Assembly (NCBI GenBank): GCA_003640385.1 | Contig: RCAB01000339.1 | Coordinates: forward strand, 1-64,000 | DNA length: 64,000 nt | Direction of reading: 5' to 3' | Source: Setaria digitata | Taxonomy: Eukaryota > Nematoda > Chromadorea > Rhabditida > Setariidae | Shown here: in pieces, positions 58,301-64,000 of the stretch | How positions within the stretch are numbered: position 1 is the stretch's first letter | How the letters are laid out: every line of letters starts with the position of its first letter | Program-made: the position numbers and the translations under genes | Notes under the pieces: model-generated | What the model saw: only the letters and a program-made list of their open reading frames with translations | What the model was told of the DNA's origin: nothing | The model's database searches: none

Positions 58301-58447
58301 GCATAGCGTTTAAATCATACTACAAATTGCTGCTAAAATCACATATTAAAATACAGTGTGAAAGACTCACGAAATGACGTCGCCTTTGCGTGTCTCACGC
58401 TGCACCAAATGCCTGCCATCATTGACGCTACCAGTATCCTCAGTCAT
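55310..58447 (-). CDS. SLC36/PAT-type amino acid transporter
   Basis: Ten exons (58447-58371, 58195-58105, 57970-57821, 57602-57565, 57413-57274, 56874-56660, 56597-56422, 56136-55939, 55784-55634, 55471-55310) give 465 aa. The order is typical of the Aa_trans family: TLSKSMFNAGCFSLPYAWKL in TM1, FGLNFVIAGFNWYG in TM2, a cytosolic loop, YQLGICSVAILFIADN, FTGVVMFVGMAMYAFEGQTM, MIAIGFYGYTAFG, LGHSVAMYVILDMFFNG, VPHLEIMIPLVGVTSGTLCA, and a last membrane helix. These are proton-coupled small amino acid carriers of plasma membrane or lysosome. The 38-nt exon at 57602-57565 is needed to restore phase. Before exon 8 a second open segment (from 56227, ADILIIRNPLYTSIDLVKLK) is open but out of phase with exon 7, so I use the acceptor at 56137. 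Confidence 0.92.
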
Positions 58448-59354
58448 TCGACAGATTCAAATTTTGACAGCAGTAAATGACAAACAATCGTATCAAGATA
58501 TGCTCTACAATTTGACCAAAATTCAAAAAATAAAGAACAAACAAAAGTCCAGCACTTCTCCCTCACTCGTGGATCGCACTCGTAATGTGAGTATTTTTTT
58601 TGAACAAGATTCAGTAAGAATCTAGTATTGATTTAACTCCTAAAAACAAACATCACAACAGATTTTGAATTTTTCCCTCACTCCATCTCTGCGTCTTATT
58701 CCGGTCCACCTGTCGAATTAGCCCTCTTCCGCCTACCTATTTATATTCTAAAATTCAATAAAATTGTAGGCATATCAACCAGTGACACTAAAAATTCCCG
58801 TCAAAGATGAAAACTGAAAATATAATTGTGGATTGAAATACCATAAAAACGATCTGTCTTCTCTAAAAAAAAAAAAAAAAATATTTATATGTACACATTT
58901 ATTCACATGGAAGCCAGAAGGAGATAAACCGATAAATAACAACTTCAAGCGTGAGATTTCGAAAAGATGTGCACAGGCACTGAACTGTTTTTTAATATTC
59001 TGTAGCAGAAGCAATCAGAAAAGGTCACTTCAGCAGCTGTGAAAAAACTTTTTGTTACAGAAAGACAGGTGGATATACACAATGAAGCACCAGAAGCTAA
59101 AACACAACACAAGTGCATGCAAAGAGCTCACAACTAAACAGTTTATGATTAAAAGGTAAAATCTCCGTAGTACCATTGCTAAAAGCTTGTACCATTCTAT
59201 ACTGAAGATTACATCCATGAATTCAATTAAAGCAAATTTAAAATTGAACTTTCTTGAATATGCTTTATTAAGGAGCAACAAATTCAAAACATAAAACAAT
59301 GATTAAATAAAATCAACAAGGAATCGAACTTAACAAAACAGACTTTGACAGGCT
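58448..59354. other. Intergenic, SLC36 gene to emb-30
   Basis: 3' flank of emb-30 and promoter region of the SLC36 gene. The open frames at 58374-58625, 58775-59042 and 59030-59299 show no family features. Confidence 0.65.
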
Positions 59355-62300
59355 TTACTTCTTCAGCGGTTTTCGCTTTCTTACGCTTCTCCTCAACTTA
59401 ACATTTTCCTCCACTCCTTCTTCTTCCCGATTTCCTATAAAAAAAAAGCCCGAATACTGTTTCTTTCTTTTTTTTTCAAATATCATAAAAGTATTTATTT
59501 TCAAATTTCCGCGCTTCACTCGCCATACATTTTGATTTCTTACCTAAAAGAAGCCATCTTTATCACTTATAAAAAAAGCTTTTCCTCTCAACAGATTCCC
59601 ACTTCATTAAAAATTAATGGATAGTGCATGAAAAATAAAAATTGAAAAATTTATAAAATCTATTCACCAGCTCCTGTCCTTCCGTCCACTAGCGGTTGCT
59701 CCGTCGCATCCATAGTTTCAATACCTGTACTATCCGCCTGAAAAAAGCGAAATAATTCATTAAAGAAGCGTTTTTTTAAAACAAGCTGTTTTATTACACG
59801 GAACACAACAGTAAAAAAAAAAAGAAAAAACAATTAATATTACTTCGTCTCTGCAAAACGACAGACAAACGATAAGCAGAGAAATGAGAAAGAAAACTGG
59901 AAGAGGAAAAAATAGGGAAACCGGAAAATCATACTTCATTGTTCTGCTTCCTTGCATTTTCGCAGCCGGAAATACTATTTTTTGACTGCACTGGAGAAAA
60001 AGCTGGAAATTTTTGTAAAGGGATTTTGATTTCGAACCACTTTGCCCGAAAGCCATTCTCTGCGAAAACAACGCCTGATTTTCGATGAAATGAAAGAGTA
60101 AATGAGAAATACGACTCCATGCACCCTGAAGCATCCTGAAATATTTGAGAAGTGCAACAGGTGAACATCTTATTGATATGATCTTTTGAGAGCTCGATAA
60201 CTAAAAAACGCTTAAAAGATGAAACAGTCGATTCAAACCTCATGCATGTAGCATTTATTATCGAAAAGGCAATTCCTAAATAATACTGTTTCTTCTCTGT
60301 TACCCTGCCGAATTTTTAGCAATCCATAAAAACTACCACTGCCGTACCATTCAAAGTGGATCAATCGACGATTGACTGAAGAAATTGTTTTATACATTTT
60401 GTGAATAGATAGACGCATTTTTATCCATGAAAACAAATTTTTAGCACATTTTATATCATTAATATCGAAATATTTTTCCCATGAAAATTAAATCAAATCA
60501 AAGTCCTTTCACTATAAAGATCACTAAAACAAACCATACCTAACATTACTAATTTATATTTCATTTGAAATACCAGGATGTCAACTTACTTGGTGGACAG
60601 AAATAGTTTTCAATCCTCAACAATTTCGCTGAAGATGGCGATTTCGGCTAAAAAATTGTTTCCCTTTTTAAATAAAATGACAAGAAGTCCTCTAATAAAC
60701 CTATGTACTCCCAACGGAACTTTTCATTATTCCATAAAGAGGACACTATCATATGAATCGACCAAAAAGAAAATAATTCCTTGCATGTCTACCACTAAGA
60801 TATGGTTGCGTAAATACGTCCATAAACCGCCCACAGATTTTGAAATCCATTCCTTCAAAGAACATAGCACTATCGGTACATACCATAGCATTATCGACGC
60901 CCTTCATATTTTTTTCAGCTTGCTGTAAATGTTGCACATCAGAACATAATTCCATTTTACCAACTTTTGCATGAGGGCTATCACTATTCGAATTTCCTGT
61001 TAAAATCTGTTCCACATTACTGCTAAAACTTGTCCCATTTTCTTGTCCTGTGTAGTATTTTTCGTACAACACCTTGCCAGAAGCTCCATAGATTACATGA
61101 CGAGAACCACCACTGCCGATGCACGATATTGCAAATGACTCATTTGCTATCTTTAACAACCATTTTTGTTCTGCAACAGCCTTCAACATTATATGTGTTT
61201 CTTACTTTCATTTCACCGACTGATTATTCTCAACAAGATTTAAACTATATTATTAAGGCATTGACTTCTATTTATCCCCTGATCAAATAAGCAAAGAAGC
61301 AAAAAATTAGCAAGTAAAAAAAAGTAAAAAAAAAGTAAAAAAAATAAAAAAAAGTAAAAAAATAAAAAAAAAAGTAAAAAAATCATTACCGCCAGCAAGT
61401 ATATATATATATATATATATATATGTTATATAATCCATATTATATATATATATAATATGGATTATATAACCCATTACAGAATTAGCTCTTTTATCTCCCA
61501 AATTTTTGAAAGTTCTTGAAAGATCACAATAATTTTTTAAAGACAGCAACAATTACCATCGTATGTGCAATATTCAGAAGCAGTTTCAAGGGGTAAAAAT
61601 ATTGCAAATTTCTCAAAACCTTCTCCGTGATTTTCCTCCAGTACTGTATTTGTCTGCTGAAATGATATTAAATAAAAACAAACATTAAAAATACAATGAG
61701 CGAAACTGAAGTAAAGATTATTTAAAATAAGTTCGGTGTAGAAAAACTGCAAGTAAATTTGTGAAACATATACAGTAGAAGACTAATGCACGATATTTCC
61801 GTAAGTTTAATAACTATCACCACAGTTCAAGATGACTCCAATATTCTTAAATTAAATTTAAAGCTACCGGTACGACTGCTACGGCAAAGTTGCTCAAGAA
61901 TATGTCCTGTATGCTTTGCAAAGCATCAAAACAACTTGTGATACTATCGGCTAAAGTTCTGGTAGACTGCTGTTCGGATAACAGACTCCAACCATTGCTC
62001 CGTACATCCAGACGGCATCTAAGTGGTTTTTGGTGATCAAAATACTGAAGAACCTGAAGAATGAATCAAGCAATAAAAAATATCCAGAAAATAACAATAG
62101 GAAAACCTGAAAATATAAAGTTATACAAACTTTGTCAAACGAATAATTTTTGGAGACATCGGCATTCAATTCGATTCCTTCCGTTGCACATTCATTCCTT
62201 GCACTCGTTGCTTGCTTAATGTACTGAAAAAAATCCTTTCAAAAAATGCTAAAAGATTCGAATCTAACAGCTAAGCCTATGCAAACCTAAGATATACATA

Positions 62301-64000
62301 ACTTGAAAGTACTTGAAATTAATCTCAATCCATGAGTCATCAATATTCACAGAAATGACAGATTAATTTTACTTTAAAAATTTCGTCACCGCGTAAAATA
62401 CTATTTTAATTTAGCTCATAAATTTTTGTATTAAGAATTCACATCGGAAAAAGGTGTATTTTTTGTCCCAGAATTATTTCTCGAACTAACCATAATTATT
62501 TCCTGATCATAAAAGAATCTAACTCTGGCATACCCGGAGCATATCAAAATCTACTTACTTCTGTGATTAACTGCAGGTCGAATTTCATTTCCGCAACACA
62601 TCGTTTATTTTTTGCGGTAAATGGTGGCGTCTGGGACAACCAACTCGTAAAATTAACCAGATCTTTTCTAAAATCATACTATTTGAAAAATGATTCTCTT
62701 GATTCCTTTAATCATTGCAATAACTCATTGTTCCTATATATTTTTAATTTTGTAATAATTTTACTACACTTCACCAACCTTTTTAACATCACCAGTTTAA
62801 ATAACTTGACTTTTTTCATCCAAAGCTAAGATCACAAAACAAAACATAGAAGTTATTTCCCTTTCTAACTCGATAAGAAAATAAAAAACATATCTGTTGC
62901 GTGTAGCCACTAAATGCATTTCGTTAATTTTATTGACAATATCTTCCACCAGATTTTGAAAGTCTTTCAGTTCTTTTAAAGGTGCTTCCTCATCATTTTC
63001 ATCAGCGTACTTGCCATAAGGATATACGTCAACATCGAACATACGTTTTGGTAAAAGCTTTTCGCTGAAATTGCAGCGAAATTTTGAAACTAAGATACTG
63101 GAATCTAAAACGTAACAATAAAACTTTACTTTAATTAACAAACTTCTTATAAAGAGTTTTTAACACTGGAGTCCCAACGCTATTGTCGGAAGGAAATAAA
63201 AAATACGTCTTCATAAGAAAAAAAAGAATCAAAAAAAGATAAAATTAAGATCAAACAAAAAGAGATTTACAAGAGATCGGAACTCACGTCCGAGAACTAC
63301 GCAGTGCACAACGAGCTTCGATAAACAACTGTTTCATGTTGTGTTGTAAAGCTTCTGCGCCAGGAAGAAGCCCTCTGCCGATACTTCCAATTATATCACT
63401 GAAACTTTGGAACCCAATTACTTACTTTCCAGGTTAATCTTAAAATTAATATGAATATAATCTCCTAAGACATCTACACTCATTCAGAAATTATGACAGA
63501 ATTTTATGCATGTATTTTAAATAAAAGTCAAGTGCCCACAAATAAGTTATGCCTATAGGAAAATTTACATGAATATTTTTGGACTAACAGTAGAAGTTGA
63601 GCAAAACTCACCCGAAACCTTTGTCAGCCCAATCAGTCATTTTTTTCCACTCCGTTGGTTTTAACACGTTACGATAAAAATTTATCAAATCAGTACTTGC
63701 TTGACCAGTTAATATCATATTAATAAAACATTCACCAAGATTATAGTTTGAGGCGCTTTCTTTACCAAAAGAATTGAATTTGTCATTAAATTCCTGAGAA
63801 ATGATCATTCAAACAAGATTAAAGGCTGCGATTAGTTTGTTCTACTTTGTTCTACTAGCTTCTAAAATTTAGAAAACTCAGTCTAAACACATTACGATAT
63901 CTTATAATAGCAAATGCTCTTCATCAACAGATTATTTGGGACAAACCAGGACAATAATTCCTGGATAAATGAGTACTAGATTTCAGAAAAAGCACGCTCG
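59355..64000 (-). CDS. emb-30: APC4 subunit of the anaphase-promoting complex (5' end outside window)
   Basis: Thirteen visible exons: 63793-63612, 63398-63288, 63064-62894, 62667-62559, 62223-62131, 62044-61868, 61656-61557, 61170-60884, 60647-60590, 60375-60239, 60135-59935, 59737-59668 and 59434-59355. They give about 590 aa with consistent phases. The APC4 helical domain starts with the family hallmark TGQASTDLINFYRNVLKP and continues through IGRGLLPGAEALQHNMKQLF and NFTSWLSQTPPF. The C-terminal region matches human APC4 (FAIFLPLE, then CIGSGGSRHVIYGASGKVLY). APC4 is a platform subunit of the mitotic ubiquitin ligase; the C. elegans orthologue is EMB-30. The N-terminal WD40 part must lie past 64000. 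Residues after the human end form a nematode-type extension ending in basic VRKRKPLKK. The donor after 62894 is ATATGT, not GT. Confidence 0.87.
61427..61472. repeat. 46-bp perfect palindrome next to an AT run
   Basis: Starts GTTATATAATCCATATTATA and equals its own reverse complement. A run of AT dinucleotides (61400-61426) adjoins it. It lies in the emb-30 intron between exons 61656-61557 and 61170-60884. Confidence 0.9.

Noticed and set aside
60749..60884. Read-through of emb-30 past GCTATG|gtatgt, or a 31-nt intron to a frame starting EWISKSVGGLW
   Set aside because: A 31-nt intron is too short for nematode splicing. The acceptor at 60648 gives a clean phase match with all later exons.

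Overview
This window is nuclear DNA from a nematode, most likely a spirurid/filarial-type worm (inference). The evidence is AT-rich sequence with ATT microsatellites, genes broken into many short exons with introns of roughly 60-600 nt, pyrimidine-rich acceptors just upstream of most start codons (as expected for spliced-leader trans-splicing), and nematode-specific products: a cuticle collagen, a cuticlin and a PAN protein. I assigned exons by hand from open frames, GT/GC donors, AG acceptors and phase continuity. Coordinates are predictions from one strand of sequence with no transcript support.

Layout, left to right. + strand: a HIT zinc-finger (ZNHIT2-like) gene (580-1826), mitochondrial ribosomal protein bL21m (2852-4003) and a 478-aa cuticle collagen (4930-7177). 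- strand: a secreted three-PAN-domain protein (7518-10279) and a SPOP-type MATH-BTB protein (12432-15214). A gene-poor block of about 8 kb follows, with a 22-bp minisatellite and ATT repeats. + strand: a vWA-ZP cuticlin of the CUT-6 type (23138-29625). - strand: DPM3 (31174-31461), ZER1/ZER-1 (33502-39008) and TMEM245 (41158-47350). + strand: a doubtful small gene (47410-47711) and LIN-9 of the DREAM/MuvB complex (49842-53642). - strand: an SLC36-type amino acid transporter (55310-58447) and the C-terminal two thirds of APC4/EMB-30 (59355 to beyond the right edge).

The genes do not form one pathway. Two themes recur. The first is cuticle and apical extracellular matrix (collagen, PAN protein, vWA-ZP cuticlin). 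The second is ubiquitin ligases and the cell cycle (SPOP-like CUL3 adaptor, ZER-1 CUL2 receptor, APC4, LIN-9). DPM3 (ER mannosyl donor synthesis), bL21m, TMEM245 and SLC36 are housekeeping or transport genes.

I did not find a clearly new biological system. The most unusual features are several splice junctions that work only with non-GT donors. Three fit GC-AG introns (CUT-6-like, TMEM245, LIN-9). Two more (TMEM245, EMB-30) look like either a rare donor or a one-base sequence error. Two single-N joins flanked by near-identical copies of about 107 and 126 bp are probably assembly duplications. No tRNA, rRNA, transposon coding region or CRISPR was recognised.
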